The notes under the pieces: model-generated
Databases searched by the model: none
Told to the model about the DNA's origin: nothing
The model's input: only the letters and a program-made list of their open reading frames with translations
Shown here: piece by piece, positions 46,773 through 54,922 of the stretch
How the letters are laid out: each line of letters opens with the position of its first letter
Position numbering within the stretch: the stretch's first letter is position 1
Made by a program: the position numbers and the translations under genes
Assembly: GCF_021442385.1 (NCBI RefSeq)
Contig: NZ_MUZA01000004.1
Span: forward strand, 1-64,000
Direction of reading: 5' to 3'
Length of the DNA: 64,000 bases
Source of the DNA: Micromonospora sp. MH99
GTDB taxonomy: Bacteria > Actinomycetota > Actinomycetes > Mycobacteriales > Micromonosporaceae

Positions 46773-46790
46773 CTACCGCGCCTGCGGTAG
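46773..46790. promoter_or_regulatory. CTACCGC-gcct-GCGGTAG dyad
   Basis: A perfect 7-bp inverted repeat lies in the 219-base gap between the divergent kinase gene and the small membrane-protein gene, ~60 bases from the kinase start. It is a plausible response-regulator site. Confidence 0.45.
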
Positions 46791-46933
46791 TCGGGCCGCA
46801 GGTGCGCCGTGCGCGGCAGCCGCCTGCGCCGGTGGCGGCAGCGCGGAATGCCTCCGGCTGCCGGACGACCCGCGGCCGAACCGGCGACAGGATCGAACGA
46901 CAACAAACGAGACGTACGACGAAGGAGAAGCAC

Positions 46934-47365
46934 ATGCTCCCCTCAGCACACCCGAAGCGGGCCCGACTGGTGTTCACCGCTGCCGCGTCCGCCCTGGCCG
47001 GAGGGCTGGCCGCGCCGGCCGCCGCGTACGCCTCGTCCGCTCCCCTGGCGGCCAGCGTCACCACCATGAGCGCCGGGCGACTCGGGGCGAGCGTGGGCGC
47101 TCTGCTGGGCCTGGCGGGGGTGATCGTCGGCGCCTTGGCCCTGGCCCGGCCCGCCAGCCGCGTCGGCACCGGCAGCGGGCTGCTCGGCGCGACGGTGGCC
47201 CTGGCGGCCGGGCTGGTCGGCGTCGCCCTCGGCGCGCTGGTGGTGGCGACCTCCGACGGCGGCATCGGCACGGGCAACGGGCGCGGCGGGGCGTACGTGG
47301 CACTGGTGGTGGGGGTGGCCGCCCTCGGTCTCGGCGGGCTGGCGCTGCGCCGCTCCCGCGCCTGA
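46934..47365 (+). CDS. Small multi-helix membrane protein (DUF6223-like)
   Basis: A 143-residue protein with a signal-like first helix (LVFTAAASALAGGLAAPAAAYA) and three further Gly/Ala-rich helices: LGASVGALLGLAGVIVGALALA, LLGATVALAAGLVGVALGALVVA and AYVALVVGVAALGLGGLAL. It resembles small actinomycete membrane proteins annotated DUF6223; this assignment is from memory of the pattern and is tentative. The ATG at 46934 has an aaggaga site. It may be controlled by the divergent two-component system. Confidence 0.7.
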   Translation: MLPSAHPKRARLVFTAAASALAGGLAAPAAAYASSAPLAASVTTMSAGRLGASVGALLGLAGVIVGALALARPASRVGTGSGLLGATVALAAGLVGVALGALVVATSDGGIGTGNGRGGAYVALVVGVAALGLGGLALRRSRA

Positions 47366-47372
47366 CCTCCCG

Positions 47373-47396
47373 TCCGGCGGCACGTCAGCCGCCGGA
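47373..47396 (+). terminator. Hairpin after the small membrane-protein gene
   Basis: TCCGGCGGC and its complement with a 6-base loop lie 8 bases after the stop at 47365, a good terminator position. Confidence 0.65.
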
Positions 47397-47535
47397 TGAC
47401 GCGCCGCCGCAAGCCCGGTGGTGCGACCGCCGGTGATCCGGTCGTCGGCCCGGACCGCTGCGGTGGCGGCGCAACCTCTCCGGCCCCCGGGACGTGTAGC
47501 TGCAGATCGCCGTTCACACCGGACCTGGAGGAACG

Positions 47536-48018
47536 ATGAACCCGGCAACCGCCCGCGTGCTCCTGCCGCTCACCCTGCTGGCGGGGCTGGCAGGCTGCTC
47601 CCCTGCCGGCCCCGACCCGGTGGCCGGGGCCGGCAGTCCGTCACCCACCCCCGGCACCGCGACGGCCTCCGGCGTGGCGTCGACCAACCCCGGCGTGCCG
47701 TCACCGACCCGCACCGCGGCGCCCGCCACGCCGACCACCAGCAAGGCCGCCTGCCCGGTCGGGGCCGCGACCCTGCAACGGGTGGCGGGGCTGGGAGACA
47801 CCCACCGGATCGACCCGGACCACATCAAGTGCGCGCGGCAGTGGGCCACCGCCGGGGTGATCGCCGTCGACCCGACGATGCAGGGCGATGGCGTGCTGCT
47901 GTTCGAGTACTCGTCCGGCGCGTGGAAGAAGGTGGGCGAGGGCAGCGCGCTCGAATGCACCCCGTTCGGCATCCCACCCGAGATCGGCGATCAGGTCGGC
48001 TGCCACGACATGCGCTGA
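47536..48018 (+). CDS. Putative lipoprotein of unknown function
   Basis: A 160-residue protein with a lipobox LAGLAGC (Cys21), a Ser/Pro/Thr-rich linker (~22-70) and a ~90-residue C-terminal domain with four Cys (KAACPV, IKCARQW, LECTPF, VGCHDM) that could form two disulfides. The domain has YSSGAWKKVGEGSALEC, a pattern common in actinomycete secreted hypothetical proteins. Function unknown. The ATG has a strong ctggagga site. It converges with the DUF6069-like gene. Confidence 0.7.
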   Translation: MNPATARVLLPLTLLAGLAGCSPAGPDPVAGAGSPSPTPGTATASGVASTNPGVPSPTRTAAPATPTTSKAACPVGAATLQRVAGLGDTHRIDPDHIKCARQWATAGVIAVDPTMQGDGVLLFEYSSGAWKKVGEGSALECTPFGIPPEIGDQVGCHDMR

Positions 48019-48119
48019 TGCCGCCGCGATCGTCCACGTCGCGCGGCAGTCGCCGGGCGCACTCTTTCCTGCGCCGCGTGGAGCAGGAGAGGCGACGTCG
48101 TCGACGGGGCGGCCACCCG

Positions 48120-48542
48120 TCAGGCGTGCCGAGCGCCTCTGCGGAGGCCCAGGATCACTACCGCGCCCACCACCAGGTGCATCAGGACGAGGGTGAACCT
48201 GGTGCCGGCCGAGGCGTCGACCAGGAGCGCGGGCAGGAGAGACAGGACGAGGACGGCGACCGCGATCCCCGTCCAGATCGTCGTGGCGCGGGCCGAGAAG
48301 CGCTCGAGCACCGCCAGGAGTGCCCAACCGAGCAGCGCCGCGAGCGCGGACGTCATGAGCACGGCGAGCACCGGGACGTCCTGCGGACCGGAGCCCTGGT
48401 CGACGGTGAGCTGCGCGCCAGCGAGGGTGGCGCCCGACCACACGGCCACGGCGGCGAGCACGGCGACCGCGACGGCTACGGATCGGTTCCGGGTGCGTGC
48501 AGGACCGTCGACGGCGTGGGGAGCAGAGGCTTTCGCAGACAT
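48120..48542 (-). CDS. Four-helix membrane protein (DUF6069-like)
   Basis: A 140-residue membrane protein with four predicted helices: AVAVAVLAAVAVWSGATLAG, VLAVLMTSALAALLGWALLAVL, TIWTGIAVAVLVLSLLPALL and LVLMHLVVGAVVILGL. The arrangement and the LTxDQG-like loop fit DUF6069. The ATG 48542 with an aaggagt site is preferred over longer starts. It is divergent from a MarR regulator across 155 bases with AT-rich direct repeats and a dyad, so it is probably under MarR control. Confidence 0.75.
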   Translation of the reverse strand: MSAKASAPHAVDGPARTRNRSVAVAVAVLAAVAVWSGATLAGAQLTVDQGSGPQDVPVLAVLMTSALAALLGWALLAVLERFSARATTIWTGIAVAVLVLSLLPALLVDASAGTRFTLVLMHLVVGAVVILGLRRGARHA

Positions 48543-48602
48543 CAGGGGTGACTCCTTAGTGGAGGAACACGGTGTCGAGATCGAACCGTACCAGAAGGTT
48601 CT

Positions 48603-48678
48603 GTTCTTAACTATCTCGTTCTTAACTTGTCTGCTGGGCGCGCAGATGCTCCGCCACGAGATAGTTCGAATCACGAAC
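48603..48678. promoter_or_regulatory. Direct repeats and dyad in the MarR control region
   Basis: GTTCTTAACT occurs twice (48603-48612 and 48618-48627, period 15), and a GTTCG-aatca-CGAAC dyad sits at 48664-48678, just before the MarR start. Both lie in an AT-rich island between the divergent DUF6069-like and MarR genes. Confidence 0.6.
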
Positions 48679-48697
48679 CAGTTGCTAGGCTGCGGCC

Positions 48698-49192
48698 ATG
48701 ACCACCGGAACCTCGGGGCCCGATGCCACAGCGCCCGACCTGATGTTTCTGATGTCCTGGGCCACCCACGCGCTGGCCCAGGAGCACGCCGCCGCGCTCT
48801 CCGGCCTGGGCATCTCGACGCGTGCCTACTGCGTGCTCGATCGCGGCCTCACCGGCGAGTTCACCCAGAGTCAGCTCGGCGAGATGTGCGGCATCGACAA
48901 GACGACGATGGTCGTCACCCTCGACGAACTGGAACGCGCCGGCCTGGCCGAACGCCAGCCATCGACCACCGACCGACGCGCCCGCATCGTCACCGTCACG
49001 CCGGACGGCGAGCGGCTGGTCGCCGAGGCACGGCAGATCGTCGCGCGGCTACAGGGCGACATCCTCGCCACCGTCCCGTCGCGCGACCGCGCCATCTTCC
49101 TGGACGTGCTCGGTCGACTGGTGAACGGCCGACTGTCGACGTTCGTGCAGGCCGAACGGCCCGCCCGCAGGCGATCCGCACGGGCCGCCTGA
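48698..49192 (+). CDS. MarR-family transcriptional regulator
   Basis: A 164-residue MarR regulator: helix DLMFLMSWATHALAQEHAAAL, winged HTH FTQSQLGEMCGIDKTTMVVTLDELERAGLAERQ, wing TTDRRARIVTVTPDGERLV and C-terminal dimer helices. It should bind the AT-rich repeats upstream and repress the divergent membrane-protein gene and itself until a ligand or oxidant releases it. The MocR-type gene starts 24 bases downstream and may be co-transcribed. Confidence 0.92.
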   Translation: MTTGTSGPDATAPDLMFLMSWATHALAQEHAAALSGLGISTRAYCVLDRGLTGEFTQSQLGEMCGIDKTTMVVTLDELERAGLAERQPSTTDRRARIVTVTPDGERLVAEARQIVARLQGDILATVPSRDRAIFLDVLGRLVNGRLSTFVQAERPARRRSARAA

Positions 49193-49216
49193 CCTCGACC
49201 GGGGGAGCATGGGCAG

Positions 49217-50728
49217 GTGAGTTCCGACCAGCTCCTCGTCACGCTGGACCGCGACAGTTCGGTTCCGTTGCAGCAGCAACTCTGCGACCAGATCAGCGGA
49301 TCCGTGCGGGCCGGCCGGCTGCGCCCGGGCGACACGGTGCCGCCCAGTCGCGAGCTGGCACACCAACTCGGCGTCTCCCGGACGGTGGTGACCCGGGCGT
49401 ACGAGCTGCTGCGGGCCAACGGGGTGCTCACCTCACGCCGGGGTTCCGGCACCCGGGTCAGCGCGGCCCTGACCGACGCGCTGCCACCCGCCCCCCGCGC
49501 CGCCCGCGCGCACCTGCGGCCCGAACCCCCACTGCCCACCGACGCCGGCAGCGCGCTGTGGAAACCGTGGGAACCGGCGCCGATGCACCGGCCGGACGGG
49601 ACGTACGACTTCCGGCACGGCACCCCCGCGCTGGCCAGCTTCCCGGTGACCCGGTGGCGGCAGTCGCTCGCCGACGCGGTGAGCCGGGCCGACGCGGTGG
49701 CCCTGGGCTACGGCCCGGCCGAGGGCGCGTTGTCGTTGCGCGCCCAGATCACCGCCCTGCTGCGGCGCAGCCGCGCGCTGGACGCCACCCGGGAGAACAC
49801 GGTGGTGACCAGCGGCGCCACCCAGGCCATGGACATCCTGGTCCGACTGCTCGTCGGTCCCGACGACGTGGTGATCATCGAGGACCCGAGCCACACCGTG
49901 CTCCGACAGATCTTCGGCTACTCACGGGCCGCTGTGGTGCCGGTCGGCGTCGACGAGGAGGGCCTGCGGGTCGACGAGATCGACTGCCAGGTCCGCGCGC
50001 ACGGCCTCGACCCGGCCCGCGTACGCCTGGTCTACGTCACCCCGTCGCACCAGTTCCCCACCGGGTTCATCATGTCCGAGCGGCGGCGACGGGCGCTGCT
50101 GCGCTGGGCTCGCGAACACGGGGCCACGGTGCTGGAGGACGACTACCACAACGAGTTCACCTTCGCGCAGGAGCGGCTCCCCTCGCTGGCCGCCGACCCG
50201 CAGGACGCCGACGTGGTCTACGTCGGCAGCTTCAGCAAGACCCTCTTCCCCTCGCTGCGCATCGGGTACGCGGTGCTGCCGCCCCATCTCGTCCGGTCGT
50301 TCCTGGGCGTCAAGTGGATCACCGACCGGCTGACCCCGACGCTGACCCAGGAGGCGCTGGCCGAGTTCATCGCCTCCGGCGCGTACGCCCGGCACATCGG
50401 CCAGATGGACCGCCTCTACCGGCAGCGGCGTGCCCGGCTGCTGGAGGCGCTGTACGAACACTTCGGCGCGGGAGTACGGATCTCCGGCACGGCCGCCGGC
50501 CTGCACGTGCTGGTGACCCTGGGCGGCGCGCGCGACGTCGGCGAGGCCGAGATCGTGCGCGCCGCCGCCGGGCGGGGCGTCCGGGTCTACCCGGCCTCGG
50601 GCTACTTCGTCACCCGACCGCCGAGCGAGCCGACCTTCCTGATCGGGTACGCGGCGCTGCCCGCCGCGAAGATCACCGAGGGAGTGGCGCTGCTGGCCGC
50701 CGCGGTACGGGACGTGACGGCTCGGTGA
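49217..50728 (+). CDS. MocR/PdxR-type GntR regulator with aminotransferase domain
   Basis: A 503-residue MocR protein. The N-terminal GntR winged HTH (PLQQQLCDQISGSVRAGRL, LAHQLGVSRTVVTRAYELL) is fused to a fold-type I aminotransferase domain with VTSGATQAMDIL, DDYHNEF and the PLP Lys in GSFSKTLFPSLRIGY. MocR members usually sense PLP or amino acids and control neighbouring genes. Its 3' end overlaps the UbiD gene by 56 bases in convergent orientation. It could regulate the prephenate-pathway operon, but no site is apparent. It is a regulator, not the missing aminotransferase of that pathway. Confidence 0.92.
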   Translation: MSSDQLLVTLDRDSSVPLQQQLCDQISGSVRAGRLRPGDTVPPSRELAHQLGVSRTVVTRAYELLRANGVLTSRRGSGTRVSAALTDALPPAPRAARAHLRPEPPLPTDAGSALWKPWEPAPMHRPDGTYDFRHGTPALASFPVTRWRQSLADAVSRADAVALGYGPAEGALSLRAQITALLRRSRALDATRENTVVTSGATQAMDILVRLLVGPDDVVIIEDPSHTVLRQIFGYSRAAVVPVGVDEEGLRVDEIDCQVRAHGLDPARVRLVYVTPSHQFPTGFIMSERRRRALLRWAREHGATVLEDDYHNEFTFAQERLPSLAADPQDADVVYVGSFSKTLFPSLRIGYAVLPPHLVRSFLGVKWITDRLTPTLTQEALAEFIASGAYARHIGQMDRLYRQRRARLLEALYEHFGAGVRISGTAAGLHVLVTLGGARDVGEAEIVRAAAGRGVRVYPASGYFVTRPPSEPTFLIGYAALPAAKITEGVALLAAAVRDVTAR

Positions 50729-52133
50729 AGCGAGGCCGGTGAAAGCGCGCGCTCTGGGCGTACGGGACGGTGCAGTCGAAGACCGCCTTCGCCGTGCGCC
50801 CGTCCGCCGACAGCGACGGGGAGTAGCCGGTGTGCTGGCTCGGGTCGAGCGGAAAACCCTCCCGGTCCGGCAGCACGAGCAGGTCCTGGTCGGCCTGGAA
50901 GCGGGTGACCATCGCCCACCACAGGTCCTGATCGGACTCGATGTCGACGTCCTCGTCCACGCACAGCACCAGCTTGGCCATCCGGAACTGCTCCAGCACC
51001 GCCTCGGCGGCGGCGCGTACCGCGAGGTCGTCGGCCGGGCCGCGCTTGGCCGGCCACTGCAGCACCACCATGAGCTGACCGCCGCCCGCGGTGTGGCAGT
51101 GCGCCGCCCGAGCCGGCGTCCCCCGGCGGCGCAGCAGGTCCAGCACCGCGGCCTCCATCCCGAAGCCGAGCAGCACCGACTGCTCGTGGCCGGGCCCGGA
51201 GACCGCCTGCAGGATCGGGCTCTCCCGGGCGGTGATCGCGGTGATGCGGATCAGCGGCAACGAGGGATGCGCCCGACCCTGGTAGCCGAGGAACTCCGGC
51301 GTGGCCACCGTGCCGTGCGCGCTCTCGGGCACCCGGTCGGCCAGCAACTCGCCCTCGATGACGTACTCGGCGTGCGCGATGAACTCGGCGTCCACAGTCG
51401 CGCAGGGCAGCAGCTCCACCGGTTGACCGGCGAGCGCGCCGGCCACCGCCAGCTCGTCGAGGTCGGGCGGGACCAGCGAGGTCGGGCAGCAGGACGACAG
51501 CAGCACCGCCGGGCTCAGGCCGAGGTGGATCGCGACCGGCAACGGACTCCCCCGGCGCAGAGCGGCCTGGTGCGCGAGCTCCAGGTCCCGGCCCGGCACC
51601 ATCCAGATGGTCAACGTGTCGGGCCCCTGCACGCACATCCGGTGCACGGACAGGTTGCGGACCCCGGTGTCCGGGTCGGTGGCGAGCACCGCGCCGAGGG
51701 TCAGGTACGGGCCGGCGTCCTCATCGGTCAGGACCGGCACCGGCAGCGCGGTCAGATCCACCGGCAGCGTCTCGCGTGGCCAGCGGGACGCGTCGGGGGC
51801 GGCCACCGGCGGACGGGGTGCGGCCACCGCGGCGAGCAGCCGGTGCGGCAGCTCGGCCGGCGTGCAGCCGAGCAGACCGGAGGCACGCCGGCGGGTGCCG
51901 TAGAGGCCCATCAGCACCGCCCGGGTCGGGCCGTGGTCGGGGCGTACCCGGTCGAAGAGCACCGCCGGGCCGGCGCCGGTGGGCGGGGCGGCGGGAGCGC
52001 CCGCCCAGCGGGCGTAGTGGGCGGAGACACCGTAGCGGGCGGGCAGCTCCGTGGGGACGCGGACCAGCTCGCCCGGGAGCGGATCGAGGCTGGCCAGGGC
52101 GTGCCGCAGGTCGACGGGCGGGCGGTGACTCAT
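50673..52133 (-). CDS. UbiD-family decarboxylase
   Basis: A 486-residue UbiD-family prenyl-FMN-dependent (de)carboxylase acting on an unsaturated or aromatic acid. Family residues are visible: NLSVHRM (metal/prFMN site, after RD-type strand), PTSLVPPDLDELAVAGALAG, and the Glu pair in AEYVIEGEL that with the Arg forms the E-R-E catalytic set. It is the last gene of the prephenate-pathway operon; the ATG overlaps the chorismate-mutase stop (ATGA). Its C-terminal ~18 codons overlap the MocR gene on the other strand. No UbiX prenyltransferase gene is in the window. Confidence 0.9.
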   Translation of the reverse strand: MSHRPPVDLRHALASLDPLPGELVRVPTELPARYGVSAHYARWAGAPAAPPTGAGPAVLFDRVRPDHGPTRAVLMGLYGTRRRASGLLGCTPAELPHRLLAAVAAPRPPVAAPDASRWPRETLPVDLTALPVPVLTDEDAGPYLTLGAVLATDPDTGVRNLSVHRMCVQGPDTLTIWMVPGRDLELAHQAALRRGSPLPVAIHLGLSPAVLLSSCCPTSLVPPDLDELAVAGALAGQPVELLPCATVDAEFIAHAEYVIEGELLADRVPESAHGTVATPEFLGYQGRAHPSLPLIRITAITARESPILQAVSGPGHEQSVLLGFGMEAAVLDLLRRRGTPARAAHCHTAGGGQLMVVLQWPAKRGPADDLAVRAAAEAVLEQFRMAKLVLCVDEDVDIESDQDLWWAMVTRFQADQDLLVLPDREGFPLDPSQHTGYSPSLSADGRTAKAVFDCTVPYAQSARFHRPRFTEPSRPVPRRPAAPLPR

Positions 52134-52498
52134 CGCTCGTCCGCCCGTGGCGCGGTGTCCCGACGCTCTGCCAGCATGTCGAGCTGCATCCGGGTCAGCT
52201 CGTCGATGAGCGTCCGGTAGGCGCCGACCGCCACCTCGGGCGGCATGCCGTGCTGGGCGGCCAGGTCGTGCACCCGGTCGAGCACCTGTCGTACCCGGTC
52301 GGGTGATCGGACTGTCGCCTCGTCCGTCTTGTGCGCGGTCAGCTCCTGCACCACCCGGGTGCGCTCCGCCAGCAGGGCGATGATCCGCTGGTCGAGCGCG
52401 TCGATGGCGACCCGCAGCTCGGCGATCCGGGCCGGGCCGTCGGCGCCGCCGGCCGGCGGGGAGCCGGCCGGCGGCGCGATCGGGCGCTGATCGCTCAC
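52130..52498 (-). CDS. Chorismate mutase (AroQ type)
   Basis: A 122-residue AroQ-type all-helical chorismate mutase, converting chorismate to prephenate. The helix 1 pattern RIAELRVAIDALDQRIIALLAERTRVVQEL carries the Arg and Asp typical of the active site, and a second Arg/Lys set lies in RSPDRVRQVLDRV. A ~30-residue Pro-rich start precedes it. The GTG start overlaps the cupin stop (GTGA) and the stop overlaps the UbiD ATG. It supplies prephenate to the BacA-like decarboxylase of this operon, separate from housekeeping aromatic synthesis. Confidence 0.92.
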   Translation of the reverse strand: MSDQRPIAPPAGSPPAGGADGPARIAELRVAIDALDQRIIALLAERTRVVQELTAHKTDEATVRSPDRVRQVLDRVHDLAAQHGMPPEVAVGAYRTLIDELTRMQLDMLAERRDTAPRADER

Positions 52499-52842
52499 GG
52501 CTGCGGGACCTGGTCGATCACGAAGACGACTGTGGGCTCCGCGTCGCTGCCCTGGGACCGGTGCTCCTCGTCGTCGGGGATGACGAAGCCCATGCCCGGG
52601 CGGCACGGCACCGACCGGTCCCGGAAGTGGATGGTGAACTCGCCCTGCAGGACGTAGCCGGTGTGCCCACGCAGGCACCAGTGGTGCTCGTCGAAGCCCG
52701 GCGGCAGCTCCAGCAGGCGGAGACGCTGACCTCCGACGTACGAGATCTTGACGCGCCCCTCGGCTCCCGGCTTGTCCCACCTCTCCCACTCGGTGGCCGG
52801 GAAGTCGATGCCGACCGGCGCGGCGACCTGCTCAGTGGACAT
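52495..52842 (-). CDS. Small cupin-domain protein
   Basis: A 115-residue single-domain cupin. Motif 1 has PPGFDEHHWCLRGHTGYVLQGEF with His and Gly at metal-site positions; motif 2 follows at the GMGFVIPDDEEHR strand. In bacilysin biosynthesis a bicupin (BacB) moves a double bond of the prephenate-derived product; this smaller cupin could do a similar isomerisation, but that is inference. The ATG 52842 has a gaggag site and overlaps the flavoprotein stop by 11 bases. The stop overlaps the chorismate mutase start. Confidence 0.85.
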   Translation of the reverse strand: MSTEQVAAPVGIDFPATEWERWDKPGAEGRVKISYVGGQRLRLLELPPGFDEHHWCLRGHTGYVLQGEFTIHFRDRSVPCRPGMGFVIPDDEEHRSQGSDAEPTVVFVIDQVPQP

Positions 52843-53536
52843 TCTCGATATCTCCTCTGGTGTGGACGGTTTCGGCGCGGCGGGGCCGCGGAACACGCTC
52901 GTTGCGGTCGCGGCGCGGGAGGACCGGACCGCCCTCGACCCCCTGGTGCCGCTTGAGCAGCTGCACCATGTCGAGCATCCGGTGCACCATCCGCTCCAGC
53001 GCGTCGACGCCCTCGACGTCGGTCAGGCCGGGAGCGCCGGTGGTGTTGCGCAGCAGGACGGGGAAGCCGCTGCCCACCAGAATCATCCGGTTGAGCAGCA
53101 GGTTGTTGACGATCTGGTTGTGCACCGAGGAGTCGCTGTACCGACGCCCGGTGACGATGATGCCGCCGACCTTGTCGGCCAGCGGCCGGGTGAAACGCAG
53201 GTAGCCGACGCCCGCCCGCTCGATGAAGACCTGCATGAGGTGGGCGAGGCCGAAGCCGTGCACCGGAGCCGCGTAGATCAGCCCGTCGGCGCTGGCCATC
53301 TGCTCCACCAGGGCGGGGACGTCGTCGTCCACCTGGCAGGGCAGGGTACGGCTGTTGCAGTCGCCGCACGGGCTGCACGGCGAGATGCGGTGGTCGCGTA
53401 GCGCGATGGTGCGCAGGATCGCGCCCCGATCGGCGATCAGCTTGCCCGCGTACGCGATGGCGTGGTCGGTGTTGCCACCGGGCCGTTCCGATCCGTTGAT
53501 GGCGAGGATGGTCGCTGCTTCGCTGTGCAATGGCAC
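52832..53536 (-). CDS. NADPH-dependent FMN reductase-like iron-sulfur flavoprotein
   Basis: A 234-residue flavodoxin-fold oxidoreductase. The FMN loop is NGSERPGGNTDHAI (14-27). Cys54, Cys57, Cys60 and Cys67 form the compact CX2CX2CX6C pattern of iron-sulfur flavoproteins, which can hold a 4Fe-4S cluster. APVHGFGLAHLMQVFIERAG continues the FMN domain. A basic Arg-rich tail ends the protein. It may reduce a pathway double bond or feed electrons to prFMN or flavin. The GTG start at 53536 is tentative; the next start choices lie within a few codons. It overlaps the cupin gene by 11 bases. Confidence 0.85.
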   Translation of the reverse strand: MPLHSEAATILAINGSERPGGNTDHAIAYAGKLIADRGAILRTIALRDHRISPCSPCGDCNSRTLPCQVDDDVPALVEQMASADGLIYAAPVHGFGLAHLMQVFIERAGVGYLRFTRPLADKVGGIIVTGRRYSDSSVHNQIVNNLLLNRMILVGSGFPVLLRNTTGAPGLTDVEGVDALERMVHRMLDMVQLLKRHQGVEGGPVLPRRDRNERVPRPRRAETVHTRGDIENVH

Positions 53537-53592
53537 CCCCGGTGCTCGTCGCGGAGGGTGGACGCCACGGTGGCGCCCACCCTCTCGCGAGG

Positions 53593-54897
53593 TCAGTCCG
53601 TCAGTTTCCCGGCGAAGTAGTCGATGTAGGCCTGCATGTCGAAGTGGCCGTGCCCGGAGAGGGAGAAGACGATGGCCTTCGACTCGCCCGTCTCCCGGCA
53701 GCGCAGCGCCTCGTCCACCGCCACCCGCACGGCGTGGGTGGACTCCGGGGCCGGCACGATGCCCTCGCTGCGGGCGAACAGCACGCCCGCCTCGAAGCAG
53801 GCGGTCTGCGGGACCGCCCGCGCCTCGATCAGGTCGATGTCCCGCAGCGCGCTGACGATCGGCGCCATGCCGTGGTAGCGCAGCCCACCGGCGTGGATCG
53901 CCGGCGGGTGGAAGTCGTGGCCGAGGGTGTGCATCTTGGCCAGCGGGGTGAGCCCGGCGGTGTCGCCGAAGTCGTAGTCGTAGCTGCCCTGCGTCAGCGA
54001 CGGGCAGGAGGCCGGCTCCGCGGCGACGAACCGCACCGTCGGGCCGCCGCCCAACTGGCGGCGCAGGAACGGCAGGGCCAGCCCGGCGAAGTTGGAGCCG
54101 CCGCCGGCCGCGCCGACCACGATGTCGGGGTAGTCGTCGGCCATCGCGAGCTGGAGCAGCGCCTCCTGCCCGATGATCGTCTGGTGCATCAGCACCAGGT
54201 TGAGCACCGAGCCGAGGGCGTACTTGGCGGCGCCGCCGCTGGACATCGCCGCCTCCACCGCCTCGGAGATGGCCAGGCCGAGGCTGCCGGTGGAGTCCGG
54301 GTCGGCGGCGAGGGCCGCCCGGCCCGCCTCGGTACGGTCGCTCGGGCTCGGGGTGACCGACGCGCCGAACGTCTCCATCAGTCCCCGCCGGTACGGCTTC
54401 TGGTCGTAGCTGATCCGCACCATGAAGACCTCGCAGTCGAGGCCGAAGTACGCGCAGGCCATCGAGAGCGAACTGCCCCACTGGCCGGCGCCGGTCTCGG
54501 TGGTCAGCCGCTGCACGCCGTCGAGCTTGCTGTAGTACGCCTGCGGCACGGCGGTGTTCGGCTTGTGGCTGCCGGCCGGGCTGACCCCCTCGTACTTGAA
54601 GTAGATCCGGGCCGGCGTGTCGAGGGCCTGCTCCAGGCGGCGGGCGCGCACGAGCGGGCTCGGCCGCCACTGCCGGTAGATGTCGAGCACCGGCCCCGGG
54701 ATGTCCACGTCCCGCTCGGTGGTGAACTCCTGCTCGATCATGCCGGTGGCGAAGAGGGGTTCGAGATCCGCCGCGGTGATGGGCTCCCGGGTGCCGGGGT
54801 GCAGCATCGGGGGCAGTCCCTTGGGCAGGTCGGGAACCACGTTGTACCAGGTCGTCGGAATGTCACTCTCGGGCAGCACGAACTTCGTCGCGGTCAT
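53593..54897 (-). CDS. TrpB2-type tryptophan synthase beta-like PLP enzyme
   Basis: A 434-residue stand-alone TrpB2-class enzyme. PLP-Lys112 is in GSHKPNTA, the catalytic Glu in [11 protein letters not shown], and the phosphate loop in GGGSNFAG. The [14 protein letters not shown] region and the N-terminal ~60-residue extension mark TrpB2 rather than TrpB1. TrpB enzymes form aminoacrylate from Ser and add a nucleophile (indole in primary metabolism). No TrpA is present, so a free nucleophile is likely and the product may be a non-standard amino acid. It lies between an MFS gene and the flavoprotein in the operon. Confidence 0.92.
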   Translation of the reverse strand: MTATKFVLPESDIPTTWYNVVPDLPKGLPPMLHPGTREPITAADLEPLFATGMIEQEFTTERDVDIPGPVLDIYRQWRPSPLVRARRLEQALDTPARIYFKYEGVSPAGSHKPNTAVPQAYYSKLDGVQRLTTETGAGQWGSSLSMACAYFGLDCEVFMVRISYDQKPYRRGLMETFGASVTPSPSDRTEAGRAALAADPDSTGSLGLAISEAVEAAMSSGGAAKYALGSVLNLVLMHQTIIGQEALLQLAMADDYPDIVVGAAGGGSNFAGLALPFLRRQLGGGPTVRFVAAEPASCPSLTQGSYDYDFGDTAGLTPLAKMHTLGHDFHPPAIHAGGLRYHGMAPIVSALRDIDLIEARAVPQTACFEAGVLFARSEGIVPAPESTHAVRVAVDEALRCRETGESKAIVFSLSGHGHFDMQAYIDYFAGKLTD

Positions 54898-54922
54898 GGC
54901 CTCTTCCGATGCGGGTGGGGTG

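Noticed and set aside
48019..48119. Terminator between the lipoprotein and DUF6069-like genes
   Set aside because: Only weak, short complementarity is visible in this 101-base gap, so no site is claimed.
49217..50728. MocR-type gene as the missing aminotransferase of the prephenate pathway
   Set aside because: It has an N-terminal GntR DNA-binding domain and lies on the opposite strand. MocR proteins are regulators, so the aminotransferase step is more likely done by a housekeeping enzyme or a gene beyond the window.
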